Source: Agrobacterium rosae
Lineage (GTDB): Bacteria > Pseudomonadota > Alphaproteobacteria > Rhizobiales > Rhizobiaceae
NCBI RefSeq assembly: GCF_002915175.1
Contig: NZ_NXEJ01000006.1
Span: 504,626-568,625 of the forward strand
Direction: 5' to 3'
Length of the DNA: 64,000 nucleotides
Of the stretch, positions 16,451 to 26,890 are shown piece by piece; the first letter of the stretch is position 1, and every line of letters begins with the position of its first letter. A program made the translations under genes and the position numbers. Below the pieces are notes generated by a model. That model was given only the letters and a program-made list of their open reading frames with translations. It ran no database searches and was not told where the DNA came from.

Positions 16451-16631
16451 GTCAGTCTCCGAAGTTCCCCTTGAACGCGTCGATCTGACTGCGTTGCTGA
16501 TAACCTCTCTCGAAGGAAATCGTGACGAATTCGAGGCAATTTTAATCAATTGAAAATTGCAGACTGCGACATTTCGTGTTCACCCACAGACATTATACTG
16601 CCGCAATGAAGCTGGCGGTTGTCCGAGCGAA

Positions 16632-17489
16632 CTAAAGGCCTCGGTCCATACCGCCGCCGTGGTCATCATGAACATCCTCAATCGTCAGTGTACCAAAGCG
16701 TTTGTGCCAGAGGCGAGCGCTGAACGGCAGGAAGATCAGATAGGCGAGAACCGTCAGAACCAGCACTTCCCATGTGAAGCTCATCAATAGCGCGACGTAC
16801 AGCACGACGATGAGGATAGCGGGCAGCACCAGATCGCGGCGAATGCGGCTTTCGGATTTGCCGGACCAGACCGGCAAACGGCTGATGAGGAAGTAAGCGA
16901 TCAATACAGTGTAAGCAGCGGAGATGTAGGCAAATGTCTTGCCGGCCTCGACGCCGATGAAGCCAAGATAGACGGGCAGAAGCACCAGCATCGCGCCCAT
17001 GGGGGCAGGTACGCCGACGAAGAATTCGTTCTGCCAGGGTGCTTTGACTTCACGCTCGATCATGACGTTGAACCGCGCCAGGCGAAGGCCCGCCGCGATA
17101 ACGTAGATGAGGGCGGCAATCCAACCGAGAGACCGAGCCTGATCCAGCAGATAGGCATAAACGACGAGGGCAGGGGCGACGCCGAAATTGACGATATCGG
17201 CCAGCGAATCCATCTGCGCGCCGAACTTGGACGTTGCCTTCATCATGCGCGCCAAGCGGCCATCGACACCGTCGAGAAACGCAGCCAGCAGAACCATGGC
17301 CACCGCCAGTTCGAACCGGCCCTCAAAGGCCAGCCGAACACCGCTCAGACCTGCGCAAATGGCAAGAACTGTAACGAGATTGGGAATGACGAGACGCAGC
17401 GGGATTTCCCGCAAACGCGGCCCGCGTCCACCATCCGTGTCAATCTCTGGCTTGCCGTTGATGCTTGGTTCAGACGTCGGCGTTTCCAT
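16632..17489 (-). CDS. pssA: CDP-diacylglycerol-serine O-phosphatidyltransferase
   Basis: The 285-aa inner-membrane enzyme makes phosphatidylserine from CDP-diacylglycerol and L-serine. It has the CDP-alcohol phosphotransferase signature DGRLARMMKATSKFG followed by AQMDSLAD, with all acidic residues in place, and several transmembrane helices after a polar N-terminus. It is directly downstream of psd (24-bp gap), so the two steps to phosphatidylethanolamine are encoded together. Confidence 0.95.
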   Translation of the reverse strand: METPTSEPSINGKPEIDTDGGRGPRLREIPLRLVIPNLVTVLAICAGLSGVRLAFEGRFELAVAMVLLAAFLDGVDGRLARMMKATSKFGAQMDSLADIVNFGVAPALVVYAYLLDQARSLGWIAALIYVIAAGLRLARFNVMIEREVKAPWQNEFFVGVPAPMGAMLVLLPVYLGFIGVEAGKTFAYISAAYTVLIAYFLISRLPVWSGKSESRIRRDLVLPAILIVVLYVALLMSFTWEVLVLTVLAYLIFLPFSARLWHKRFGTLTIEDVHDDHGGGMDRGL

Positions 17490-17513
17490 GGCGCTTGCCT
17501 CCCTGTCGTTCTA

Positions 17514-18212
17514 TCAGCCGCGACGGCTGACGAGCGGGCCCTTGGCCGAGCCGAATTCCGCCAGAACGGTTTCACCGGCAATGGCGGTCTGGCCAACGGA
17601 CACGCGTGGCTGGAAACCTTCCGGCAGGAAGATGTCGAGGCGCGAGCCGAAACGGATGAGGCCGAAGCGCTCACCGGCATCCACAGGCTCGTTCGGCTTG
17701 ACCCAGCAGACGATGCGGCGGGCAACCATACCGGCGATCTGCACGACGCCGACCTTGCCATGTGCGGTCTCGATGACGAGGCCGTTGCGCTCATTGTCTT
17801 CCGAAGCCTTGTCGACTTCGGCATTGAGGAACAGGCCAGGGCGATAGGCAACGTTGATGATGCGACCGCGCACCGGTGCGCGGTTTACGTGGCAGTTGAA
17901 GACGTTCATGAAAACGGAGATGCGAACCATCGGTTCTTTGCCGAGTTCCAGCTCCAGCGGTGGAACGACGGTCATCACGGCAGAGACCTTGCCATCGGCA
18001 GGGCTGATGATGAGGTCGTCATCCTGCGGCGTTACACGCTCAGGATCGCGGAAGAAATAGGCGCACCAGAGGGTGAGAACGAGGCCGACCCAGAAAAGCG
18101 GTTCGGCTATCCAGCCAAGCACCAGCGATGCGATGAAGAAGGCGGCGACGAAAACATAACCTTCCTTATGGATCGGCACGATGGTGTTACGAATGGTGTC
18201 GAACAGGTTCAT
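17514..18212 (-). CDS. psd: Phosphatidylserine decarboxylase (short form)
   Basis: The 232-aa proenzyme converts phosphatidylserine to phosphatidylethanolamine. It contains two N-terminal transmembrane segments and the autocleavage site GS in [13 protein letters not shown], which yields the pyruvoyl-bearing alpha subunit. The length fits the short Psd class of alphaproteobacteria and archaea. I chose the ATG at 18212 because GGAGAAG lies about 8 nt upstream; the frame continues upstream without a ribosome site. It forms an operon with pssA. Confidence 0.94.
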   Translation of the reverse strand: MNLFDTIRNTIVPIHKEGYVFVAAFFIASLVLGWIAEPLFWVGLVLTLWCAYFFRDPERVTPQDDDLIISPADGKVSAVMTVVPPLELELGKEPMVRISVFMNVFNCHVNRAPVRGRIINVAYRPGLFLNAEVDKASEDNERNGLVIETAHGKVGVVQIAGMVARRIVCWVKPNEPVDAGERFGLIRFGSRLDIFLPEGFQPRVSVGQTAIAGETVLAEFGSAKGPLVSRRG

Positions 18213-18362
18213 TGATCTTTCTTCTCCGAATTGGTTATCGCTGCATATATAATTGTTTGACGCCGATATACATGTTCTAACGCGATAAAACACGCATAGG
18301 TGACTACAGGCAAACCGTGTCACGGGCAATGTGTTCCGCTTGCGCGCAACGGGTTATACCGC

Positions 18363-20249
18363 TCAATGCGCTGGTTCTCCACGGTCTACGACACCCAGAT
18401 CGTCTTTCTCACGCACTTCGCGCAGCCGTTCCTCGGCCTGAATGGCTTCGCGCTGACGGCTCCACATGGAGGCGTAGAGTCCGCCGGACGCGATGAGGGA
18501 GACATGTGTGCCACGCTCGGCAATCATGCCGTCTTTCAAAACGATGATCTCATCCGCACCGATAACGGTCGACAGGCGGTGGGCGATGACGAGTGTGGTG
18601 CGGTTTTTCGACACCACATCCAATGCGCTTTGGATTTCCTGTTCCGTATGCGTATCCAGCGCCGAGGTCGCCTCATCGAGAATGAGAATGGGCGGTGCCT
18701 TCAAAATCGTGCGGGCAATGGCGACGCGCTGTTTCTCTCCACCGGAAAGCTTCAAGCCGCGCTCACCCACCATGGTCTGGTAGCCATGCGGCAACTTGCT
18801 GATGAAACCGCTGATCTGTGCCGCATTTGCCGCCGCAAAGACGTCCGCTTCCGTCGCATCCGGCCGTCCATAACGGATATTGTAAGCCAGCGTATCGTTG
18901 AACAGCACCGTATCCTGTGGAACCATGCCGATGACCGAGCGCAGGCTCTTTTGCGTCACGCCACGAATATCCTGGCCATCGATGGTGATCGAGCCATCCT
19001 GGATATCGTAAAAGCGGTAGAGAAGACGCGACAGCGTGGACTTTCCGGCCCCCGACGGCCCAACGATGGCCACCGTCTTGCCTGCGGGAACATCGAAGGA
19101 AATGCCCTTGAGAATAGGCCGCTCCGGGTCATAGGCAAAGCGCACATCGCGAAAACAGAGCGCACCGGTGCCGATCTGTAATTCTTTCGCATCCGGCGCA
19201 TCCACCACTTCCGCCTGGACTTCCAGCAGGTCGAACATCTCTTCGATATCCGTCAGGCCCTGGCGGATTTCGCGGTAGACGAAGCCGATGAAGTTCAGCG
19301 GTACCGAAAGCTGCAACAAAAGCGCATTGATGAAAACGAAATCACCGATGCTCTGTTCGCCGCGTTGCACAGCCATCGCCGACATGACCATCATCACAGT
19401 CGAGCCGATGCCAAAAATCACGCCCTGGCCGAAGTTGAGCCAGCCGAGCGACGTCCAGATGGCGGTGGCTGACTTCTCGTATTTCGCCATGGAGGCATCG
19501 AAACGATTGGCCTCCATCTGTTCGTTGCCGAAATATTTGACGGTTTCGAAGTTCAAGAGAGAATCGATCGCCTTGGTGTTGGCGTCGGTGTCGCTGTCGT
19601 TCATGGAGCGGCGAATGCCGATGCGCCAGTTGCTGGCCCTGACCGTAAACCAGATATAGGCCCATACGGTGATGACCGTGACCGCCACATACCAGAAGCC
19701 GTAGGACAGCCAGAAGATGACGGCGGTCAGCAGAAACTCGATAAACGTCGGCGCGGTGTTGAGAATGGTGAAGCGGACGATGGTTTCGATGCCCTTCGTG
19801 CCGCGCTCGATGACGCGCGAAAGGCCGCCTGTCTTGCGCTCCAGATGGAAGCGCAGCGACAGCCGGTGCATATGCACGAAGGTCTTGTAGGCAAGTTGGC
19901 GAACCGCGTGCTGGCCGACGCTGGCAAACAGCGCGTCGCGCAACTGGTTCAAGCCGATCTGGATGAGGCGCGTCAGATTATAGGCAATGACCAGCACCAC
20001 GGCACCCAGCAGGAAAACGGGCAAGAGACCCGCCATATCCAGCTTGCCATTCAGCGCATCCGTTGCCCATTTGAAGAAGTAGGGAACAGAGATCAGCACG
20101 AACTTGGCGAGGATGAGGAAGAAGGTTGCCCAGACCACGCGCATCTTCAGGTCAGGCCTGCCTTGCGGCCACATGTACGGCCACAGGTTGATGATGGTCT
20201 GCAGCGGATTTCCCGCATCCGCTGAAATCGTCTTTTTCTGGTCGGTCAT
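18363..20249 (-). CDS. ABC exporter, Atm1/HMT-type fused permease-ATPase
   Basis: The 628-aa half-transporter has an N-terminal six-helix exporter domain (about 20-330) and a nucleotide-binding domain with Walker [10 protein letters not shown], signature LSGGEKQR, Walker B ILILDEATSALD and the switch His in VIAHRLS. The LERKTGGLSRVIERGTKG segment is the hallmark of mitochondrial Atm1/ABCB7-type transporters, which export glutathione-linked sulfur or metal compounds. The ATG at 20249 has GGAG 8 nt upstream and is preferred over the ATG at 20285. Confidence 0.9.
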   Translation of the reverse strand: MTDQKKTISADAGNPLQTIINLWPYMWPQGRPDLKMRVVWATFFLILAKFVLISVPYFFKWATDALNGKLDMAGLLPVFLLGAVVLVIAYNLTRLIQIGLNQLRDALFASVGQHAVRQLAYKTFVHMHRLSLRFHLERKTGGLSRVIERGTKGIETIVRFTILNTAPTFIEFLLTAVIFWLSYGFWYVAVTVITVWAYIWFTVRASNWRIGIRRSMNDSDTDANTKAIDSLLNFETVKYFGNEQMEANRFDASMAKYEKSATAIWTSLGWLNFGQGVIFGIGSTVMMVMSAMAVQRGEQSIGDFVFINALLLQLSVPLNFIGFVYREIRQGLTDIEEMFDLLEVQAEVVDAPDAKELQIGTGALCFRDVRFAYDPERPILKGISFDVPAGKTVAIVGPSGAGKSTLSRLLYRFYDIQDGSITIDGQDIRGVTQKSLRSVIGMVPQDTVLFNDTLAYNIRYGRPDATEADVFAAANAAQISGFISKLPHGYQTMVGERGLKLSGGEKQRVAIARTILKAPPILILDEATSALDTHTEQEIQSALDVVSKNRTTLVIAHRLSTVIGADEIIVLKDGMIAERGTHVSLIASGGLYASMWSRQREAIQAEERLREVREKDDLGVVDRGEPAH

Positions 20250-20282
20250 AACATGCTCCGGTGTCTGCCAGAGTGCAGACAG

Positions 20283-20318
20283 CAAGACGGCGGCCCGCTG
20301 ATCCGGGCCGCCGTCTTG
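20283..20318. other. Strong perfect hairpin between the LysM gene and the ABC exporter gene
   Basis: A perfect 15-bp GC-rich stem with a 6-nt loop (CTGATC) lies 52 bp after the stop of the LysM protein gene and 34 bp before the exporter start. Neither strand has a following T-run, so it is not a classical terminator; it may stall or end transcription or protect the 3' end of the LysM message. Confidence 0.6.
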
Positions 20319-20369
20319 ACGTTAAATAATGGTGACATCACACGATTGCAATGCCTGGCAGCGCTGAGA

Positions 20370-22439
20370 TCAGCGACCCATCATGCGCTTGCGGTGCAGT
20401 TCTTCCGCATTCGGCAAGGCACTCTCGGGAACACCGAAAATCTGGCCCGGCTCGATGAGGTCGGGGTTTTTGATTTGGTCCCGATTGGCAAGATAGATCG
20501 TCGTGTAACGCACGCCCTGGCCATAAACGCGGCGCGAAATCTGCCACAGCGTATCGCCACGACGGATGATCACGGCGCTATCGCTATGGGCAAGCGGTGC
20601 CTGTTCGAATGTCTTCGGACCCGTCGTTGGTGCCTGGGCCTGGGCCTGAGCGGAAGAGGCATCGGCAGAAGCAGGTGCTGGCGCATTCAGTTCTGCGAAG
20701 CGATCCGCCAATCCGGCAATCTGCTTGCCAACCGCCGCAACATTGTTTGGCAATCCATCGATGATGGTAAACAGCGCACGCGCCTTGGCAGCAATGTCAC
20801 CGGCGAAAGTCGTAAACGCCGCATCCGCAGTTGCGGCAGTGCGGAACTCGGACAAAGAGCGCAGGGCAATTGCGGTCGCAGATTTTGCAGCGGCAACCTC
20901 TTCCAGAGCAGGCGTGTTGCCGTCCTTGTAGAGCCCCGAAAGAATGGAGAATGCTTTGGTCACATCGATGCGCAATGCTTCGAAGGCCGAGCGGTCGCTG
21001 ACCACATCAGGCGTTTGTGCAGCGGTGCCATTTGCAGGGGCAGATGGCTGAGCCGGTGTCTGTTGCATGGCAACGGTTGCCTGATCTGTCTCGGGACGCG
21101 CAAATGGCACACGCACGCGAACGGTAACGTTGCCAGCCGCATCCAGTGCTTCGGCGGTCACGATGTGATTGCCGACCGAGAGATCGACATCGCCTTCGAT
21201 CACGAAACTGCCGGACGCTTCTGCCTTGCCGTTGCCGATCTGCTTGTCATCCACGAGAACCCGAACGGCTGCACCGGCAGGCGCAGAGCCCGCAACGAAG
21301 ATTTTGGACCCTTCGAATTCCACAGCCAGAACACGAATGGTCGGCGTTTCAGATGGCGTGGCCGCAGGCGTTTGGCTTGGCGACACCGTCGTCGTGCCGT
21401 TTTGCGCCGGCGTGGCAGGTGTCGTTTGTGGCTGTGCAGGCACCGCTGTCGCTGGAGGCGTGGCCTGCGCAGTGTCTGTAGCGGGCGCGCCTTCCGGTAC
21501 GCTCATCAGGCGGCTTGCCTTGCCGGGTGTGGTTACCATGGCAAGCAGCTCGCCGTTTTTCTGCGCAGGTACGGAAACCGTGGCGGTCTCCTGAGACTGC
21601 ACCGCGTTGCCATCCGTGCCGGTAGAGCGAAGAATAATTTCGTGGTCACCGGGCTTGAGCGGGTTGTCGAGGACGGCAACGAAATCACCGCTTCCTTCGA
21701 CCTTCGTCTGGGCAATCACCTGACCATTGTTGACGATTTCGAGCTTGGAGCCGGGCACGGCCTTGCCAGCGATGACGGCGGAGCCATTCGGCTCGACACG
21801 AAGGACATCGAAGGTTGGCACCTTTGCCGCGTCTGCGGGGGTCGAGGCCGGGGCAGGGGCGGGAGCCGCAGGTGTTGGCGCGGTCGCAGGCTTTTCCGGA
21901 ACCGGTGCACCATCATCGGTGCCAGCGAAGACGCCACCGAGACGACGGACCTGAGCTGCAGCAGCGGATGCATCCGCAGGCAGGCCACGCAGGAAGGCAA
22001 TTGTTCTTTCAGCCGCAGTGCGCGCCGTCGTAATCAGTCGCGAGGTGGTCTCATCCAGAGATTCGGGAATGGCGACGTTGTCGAGTTCCTTCAGCGAGTC
22101 CTCGACCTTCTTTCGGGCAGCGGCGAACTCTTCATTGGAAGGCACCTTGTTGTCCGCGAAGCGACCGGTCATATCCTTGATGGACTGGTTTGCCGATTCC
22201 GCCAGCCGGCCGACTTTTTCGGCCACGTTTTCCGTGTCCTTGGCGGCGTCAGACAAGAGATCGCCCGCCTTTTCGCCACCCATTTCCACACTGTTCTTGA
22301 CGTCGTTGCCAGCCTGATTGATTACATCACCAATCGGCTTGTCGTCACTGGACATGCGTGGAAGAACGAAGAAGACCATGAGCAGCGTCGCGACGCCCAG
22401 CACGATAAGCGCCAGCAGTCCGGCCCTTTTATTGTTCAT
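20370..22439 (-). CDS. LysM-domain envelope protein with Ig-like repeats
   Basis: The 689-aa protein is anchored by an N-terminal transmembrane helix (LLALIVLGVATLLMVFFVLP) and followed by a charged helical region (30-160). Two related Ig-like modules follow at roughly 210-300 and 365-450, each of the type 'value, bonus, added by x, G-D/N-H'. Between them are Pro/Ala/Thr-rich linkers. A LysM peptidoglycan-binding motif is near residues 620-672 (RRGDTLWQISRRVYG and LIEPGQIFGVPE). It probably spans from the inner membrane to the murein. The strand carries a long antisense open frame that I reject. It lies upstream of the Atm1-type exporter gene on the same strand. Confidence 0.85.
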   Translation of the reverse strand: MNNKRAGLLALIVLGVATLLMVFFVLPRMSSDDKPIGDVINQAGNDVKNSVEMGGEKAGDLLSDAAKDTENVAEKVGRLAESANQSIKDMTGRFADNKVPSNEEFAAARKKVEDSLKELDNVAIPESLDETTSRLITTARTAAERTIAFLRGLPADASAAAAQVRRLGGVFAGTDDGAPVPEKPATAPTPAAPAPAPASTPADAAKVPTFDVLRVEPNGSAVIAGKAVPGSKLEIVNNGQVIAQTKVEGSGDFVAVLDNPLKPGDHEIILRSTGTDGNAVQSQETATVSVPAQKNGELLAMVTTPGKASRLMSVPEGAPATDTAQATPPATAVPAQPQTTPATPAQNGTTTVSPSQTPAATPSETPTIRVLAVEFEGSKIFVAGSAPAGAAVRVLVDDKQIGNGKAEASGSFVIEGDVDLSVGNHIVTAEALDAAGNVTVRVRVPFARPETDQATVAMQQTPAQPSAPANGTAAQTPDVVSDRSAFEALRIDVTKAFSILSGLYKDGNTPALEEVAAAKSATAIALRSLSEFRTAATADAAFTTFAGDIAAKARALFTIIDGLPNNVAAVGKQIAGLADRFAELNAPAPASADASSAQAQAQAPTTGPKTFEQAPLAHSDSAVIIRRGDTLWQISRRVYGQGVRYTTIYLANRDQIKNPDLIEPGQIFGVPESALPNAEELHRKRMMGR

Positions 22440-22594
22440 TGTCTATCTCCGGGTAACGTTCTTGTCTTTACGTTGCGATAGCTAGCGTCTAAGTCGTGCG
22501 CGCACAAGCGGCACCCCCTGCAAAAGCTGTGTTTCCGGGCTGTCAGTCCCCAAATTTTCTTGACGGATCGGCTGCCCCATAGTTCCCTCGTGCC

Positions 22595-23215
22595 ATGACT
22601 GAAGAAAATACACCGATTCGATCCATCTGCGTTTATTGCGGTTCCCAGCCCGGGCGTGATCCGGCCTATATGGAAGCGGGACGCCTTCTCGGAAAATCCA
22701 TCGCCGAAAACGGCATTCGCCTCGTCTATGGCGGCGGCACGAAAGGCATCATGGGTGCCGTCGCAAGCGGCGTCCTGTCCAGCGGCGGCGAAGTCACCGG
22801 CATCATACCGGAATTTCTGGTCGATATGGAGGCCACACGCCATTCTCTCGGACAATTGAACGAATTGATCATCACCAAGGACATGCATGAGCGCAAGCAC
22901 ATGATGTTCGAGCGCTCCGATGCCTTCGTCACCTTGCCCGGCGGCATCGGCACGCTGGAAGAGATCGTCGAGATCATGACCTGGGCGCAGCTTGGCCGCC
23001 ACGCCAAGCCCATGGTCTTCGCCAATATCAACGGCTTCTGGGACCCGATGCTGGAACTGATCCGCCATATGCGCGATCAGGGCTTCATCCACCGCGCCCA
23101 TCTGCTGAACCCGTTGGTAATCGACGAGACGCAAAACATCGTTCCCGCCATCATAGAACGCGCCAAGGCGCAGCAAAACCCTGAAGGCGATCAGTCGGTC
23201 ATCTCTCAGCTTTGA
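22595..23215 (+). CDS. LOG family protein (TIGR00730-type phosphoribohydrolase)
   Basis: The 206-aa Rossmann-like protein carries GGGTKGIMGA and the LOG hallmark PGGIGTLEE, with the Arg/Glu of the active site (ERKHMMFER). LOG proteins cleave nucleoside 5'-monophosphates to base and ribose 5-phosphate, including cytokinin ribosides in plants and actinobacteria. In a plant-associated genus cytokinin release is conceivable, but most bacterial members are housekeeping. It is convergent with rarD. Confidence 0.88.
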   Translation: MTEENTPIRSICVYCGSQPGRDPAYMEAGRLLGKSIAENGIRLVYGGGTKGIMGAVASGVLSSGGEVTGIIPEFLVDMEATRHSLGQLNELIITKDMHERKHMMFERSDAFVTLPGGIGTLEEIVEIMTWAQLGRHAKPMVFANINGFWDPMLELIRHMRDQGFIHRAHLLNPLVIDETQNIVPAIIERAKAQQNPEGDQSVISQL

Positions 23216-23225
23216 GATCTGACGC

Positions 23226-24140
23226 TTACTTTGCAACCTTCCCACGGATCAGCCCCGGCACTGTGTAGATCACCAGTGCCGACCAGATCATGATGAAGGC
23301 GATGAGGCGAACCGTGTCGAACGGCTCATGGAAGACAAAAATGGCGATGATGAAGATCATCGACGGGGCGATGTACTGCATGATGCCGATGGTGGAGAGC
23401 TTCAGCAGTTTCGCGCCATTGCCATAGAAGATCAGCGGTGTTGCGGTGACGATACCGCTGGCAATCAGCAACCACGTATCTGCCGGCGTTCCCGCCATGA
23501 AATGCGCCTGACCGGTGCTCATGAGATAGACGATGAAGGCAATGGCCGGAGGGGTCAGCAGCAGCACCTCCAGCAGGAAGCCCTGCGTCGGTCCGATCGG
23601 GAGTGTTTTGCGGAAGAAGGCGTAAAAACCCCAGGATACGGTCAGCGCCACGGAAACCCAGGGCAGGCTGCCCGCGTGCCATGTCAGCAAGGCGACGGCG
23701 GATGCCGACAGCGCGATTGCGACCATCTGCACACGGCTCAATCTTTCCTTCAAAAGCACAGCGCCAAGGAAAATGCTGAACAGCGGGTTGATGAAGTAAC
23801 CCAGCGCCGCATCCAGTGCGCGTCCGGAGCCGATGGCCCAGATATAAACGCCCCAATTGATGCTGATGATGGTTGCCGTCAGGCAGGCCATGACCAGCAT
23901 ACGCGGCGTGGTCAGCGCCTTTTTGATTTCGGCCGTGCGCCCCAGCACGATCAGCACGGCGGCTGCAATCGGCACGGACCAGATGACGCGGTGCGCGATG
24001 ACTTCCAGCGGCGAAACATGCGCCACCGCCTTCATGTAAAACGGCAGAAAGCCCCACAGAATGTAGGCAATGAAGGCATATGCAAACCCACGGGCGCTAT
24101 CGCCCGATTGTGGTGCGGGAATTGTCTGGTTCATTGCCAT
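23226..24140 (-). CDS. rarD: EamA family transporter RarD
   Basis: The 304-aa inner-membrane protein has about ten hydrophobic helices in two EamA halves and the RarD-type features GFAYAFIAYILWGFLPFY and WSVPIAAAVL. RarD is a predicted drug/metabolite exporter; the substrate is unknown. The ATG at 24140 is used; the ATG at 24134 and a TTG at 24152 are alternatives and none has a strong ribosome site. It is convergent with the LOG gene with a 10-bp gap. Confidence 0.88.
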   Translation of the reverse strand: MAMNQTIPAPQSGDSARGFAYAFIAYILWGFLPFYMKAVAHVSPLEVIAHRVIWSVPIAAAVLIVLGRTAEIKKALTTPRMLVMACLTATIISINWGVYIWAIGSGRALDAALGYFINPLFSIFLGAVLLKERLSRVQMVAIALSASAVALLTWHAGSLPWVSVALTVSWGFYAFFRKTLPIGPTQGFLLEVLLLTPPAIAFIVYLMSTGQAHFMAGTPADTWLLIASGIVTATPLIFYGNGAKLLKLSTIGIMQYIAPSMIFIIAIFVFHEPFDTVRLIAFIMIWSALVIYTVPGLIRGKVAK

Positions 24141-24239
24141 GGGAGCCGCCAATTGAATAGGAAAGCACCGGCCTATTCCTCTTTCACGTGATATACCAAT
24201 TCATTTGCGTGAAGGATCTGATGAAAAAAGCTTCATCTG

Positions 24240-24280
24240 CTGAAAAAATGGATACGTCGCCTGAATCAGAATGTCAGGCG
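24240..24280 (-). terminator. Possible terminator after the proline iminopeptidase gene
   Basis: CGCCTGA/TCAGGCG form a 7-bp stem with a 9-nt loop (24258-24280), followed on the minus strand by a T6 run about 10 nt later. The distance weakens the call. Confidence 0.4.
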
Positions 24281-24309
24281 GCGCAGCTACGACGTTGTAA
24301 AGATTGACG

Positions 24310-25737
<1,428 letters not shown>

Positions 25738-25741
<4 letters not shown>

Positions 25742-26214
25742 CTGTCTTTCTCCTGTGGCCATGCCTGCGTATCGTGGTCTGGGTGCTGATAGGATGTCAG
25801 ATCAGCCAGATAGTCCACCGACGTCAAATCATCTTCCGTCGGCACGGCTGGCAGGGTGTGGAGGCCATCCACAAACTCGATCTTGCGCTCGACACCCCAC
25901 TGGATAGATGGCGGAAACGCCTGGGGATCATCGAACGCCCCTGCCGCAACCGCCATACCGTCAGGCGCCTCATAGGTCAGCGGCGTACCGCAATCGCCGC
26001 AAAACCCACGGCTCACCACACTGGAAGACCGAAACCGCTTCGGCTCGCCGCGCGTCCAGGTGAAGTCGGCACCACGCACGGAAACCAGCGGCGCATAATA
26101 AGCCCCGAACGCCTTCTGGCACATGCGGCAATGGCAGATGGAACTGTCGTTGAGATCGCCCTCGACGCGAAAACGGATCGCACCGCATTGGCATCCGCCG
26201 GTGTGGATCGTCAT
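25738..26214 (-). CDS. GFA family zinc-binding protein (second copy)
   Basis: The 158-aa protein is the tandem paralogue of the gene at 25277. It keeps GGCQCGAIRF, CHCRMCQKAFG and CGDCGTPLTY. The C-terminal part is longer, with an extra LPAVPTEDDLTSVDY segment before the shared SYQHPDHDT end. The ATG at 26214 has GGGGAG about 7 nt upstream. Both ends overlap neighbours by 4 bp (ATGA), giving translational coupling to the DUF559 gene before it and to the GFA copy after it. Confidence 0.88.
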
Positions 26215-26579
26215 GGTCGGTGCTCCCCGATTGTTCTGACGATGTGGAGACAGACATTGTCGATGTCGCTCAGAATGTCGTGGTTCCAAAAACGGATGAC
26301 GGTCCAGCCATCTTTTTGAAGTCGCGCGGTTCTTTCATCATCGTACATAATGGCCGCATCCTGCGTATGTTGGGAGCCATCTATTTCGATAATGAGGCGA
26401 TGATCTGAGCAGGCGAAATCAACGATATATCCTGCAACTGGCATTTGCCGCCGGAAACTCATCCCTTCCAAACGGTGCCCACGAATAGCATTCCAGAGTT
26501 TAAGCTCTGCGTCCGTCATCGCCTTTCGCATTTGCCGCGCGTATGCGCGATGCTGCGGTTTTACGTCAGCGTGGGGCAT
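26211..26579 (-). CDS. DUF559 endonuclease-like protein
   Basis: The 122-aa protein matches DUF559, which has a Vsr/PD-(D/E)xK-like nuclease fold. Key residues are in VDFACSDHRLIIEIDGSQH (Asp, Glu-x-Asp) and the WNAIRGHRLEG segment. Whether such proteins cut DNA is not established. The ATG at 26579 (MPHADVK) is preferred; an upstream ATG at 26621 has no ribosome site. It overlaps the next GFA gene by 4 bp, a fixed arrangement that is functionally unexplained. Confidence 0.82.
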   Translation of the reverse strand: MPHADVKPQHRAYARQMRKAMTDAELKLWNAIRGHRLEGMSFRRQMPVAGYIVDFACSDHRLIIEIDGSQHTQDAAIMYDDERTARLQKDGWTVIRFWNHDILSDIDNVCLHIVRTIGEHRP

Positions 26580-26678
26580 AGTTGGCTCGCGGCTTTGGTT
26601 TTCAGCCGAAGATTGGTTCAATGAGCAAAAAATCGCAAGCCGATTATAGCAATGGTTGCGTCAGCTTCATTGTAGGCT

Positions 26679-26862
26679 GGAGGGTGTGGCTCACCCCCCT
26701 CTGTCCTGCCGGACATCTCCCCCACAGGTGGGGAGATCGACTCGCGGCGACCTCTCGGCCATCTCTGGCGTCGAGAGTGAAGTGGTGTCAGAGCGCCCAG
26801 CTGATCTCCCTCCTTGTGGGGGAGATGCCCGGCAGGGCAGAGGGGGGTAAGCCACACCCTCC
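26679..26862. repeat. Rhizobial intergenic mosaic repeat, copy A
   Basis: This 184-bp element is nearly the same in organisation as 40605-40786. It starts GGAGGGTGTGGC and ends with the complementary GCCACACCCTCC. Inside are CCTGCCGGACATCTCCCCCAC and its partner GTGGGGGAGATGCCCGGCA, plus GGTGGGGAGATCGA. It fits the RIME type of rhizobial element. It fills most of the 311-bp gap between the DUF559 start and the cysS stop and has no coding capacity of its own. Confidence 0.85.
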
Positions 26863-26890
26863 GATCCCTCGTGGAACGACAGCCCAAACC

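Noticed and set aside
20253-22481. A 742-codon open frame antisense to the LysM gene
   Set aside because: Its translation is Arg/Cys/Gly/His-rich without any domain, as expected opposite a GC-rich gene; the minus-strand frame has a membrane anchor, Ig-like modules and LysM.
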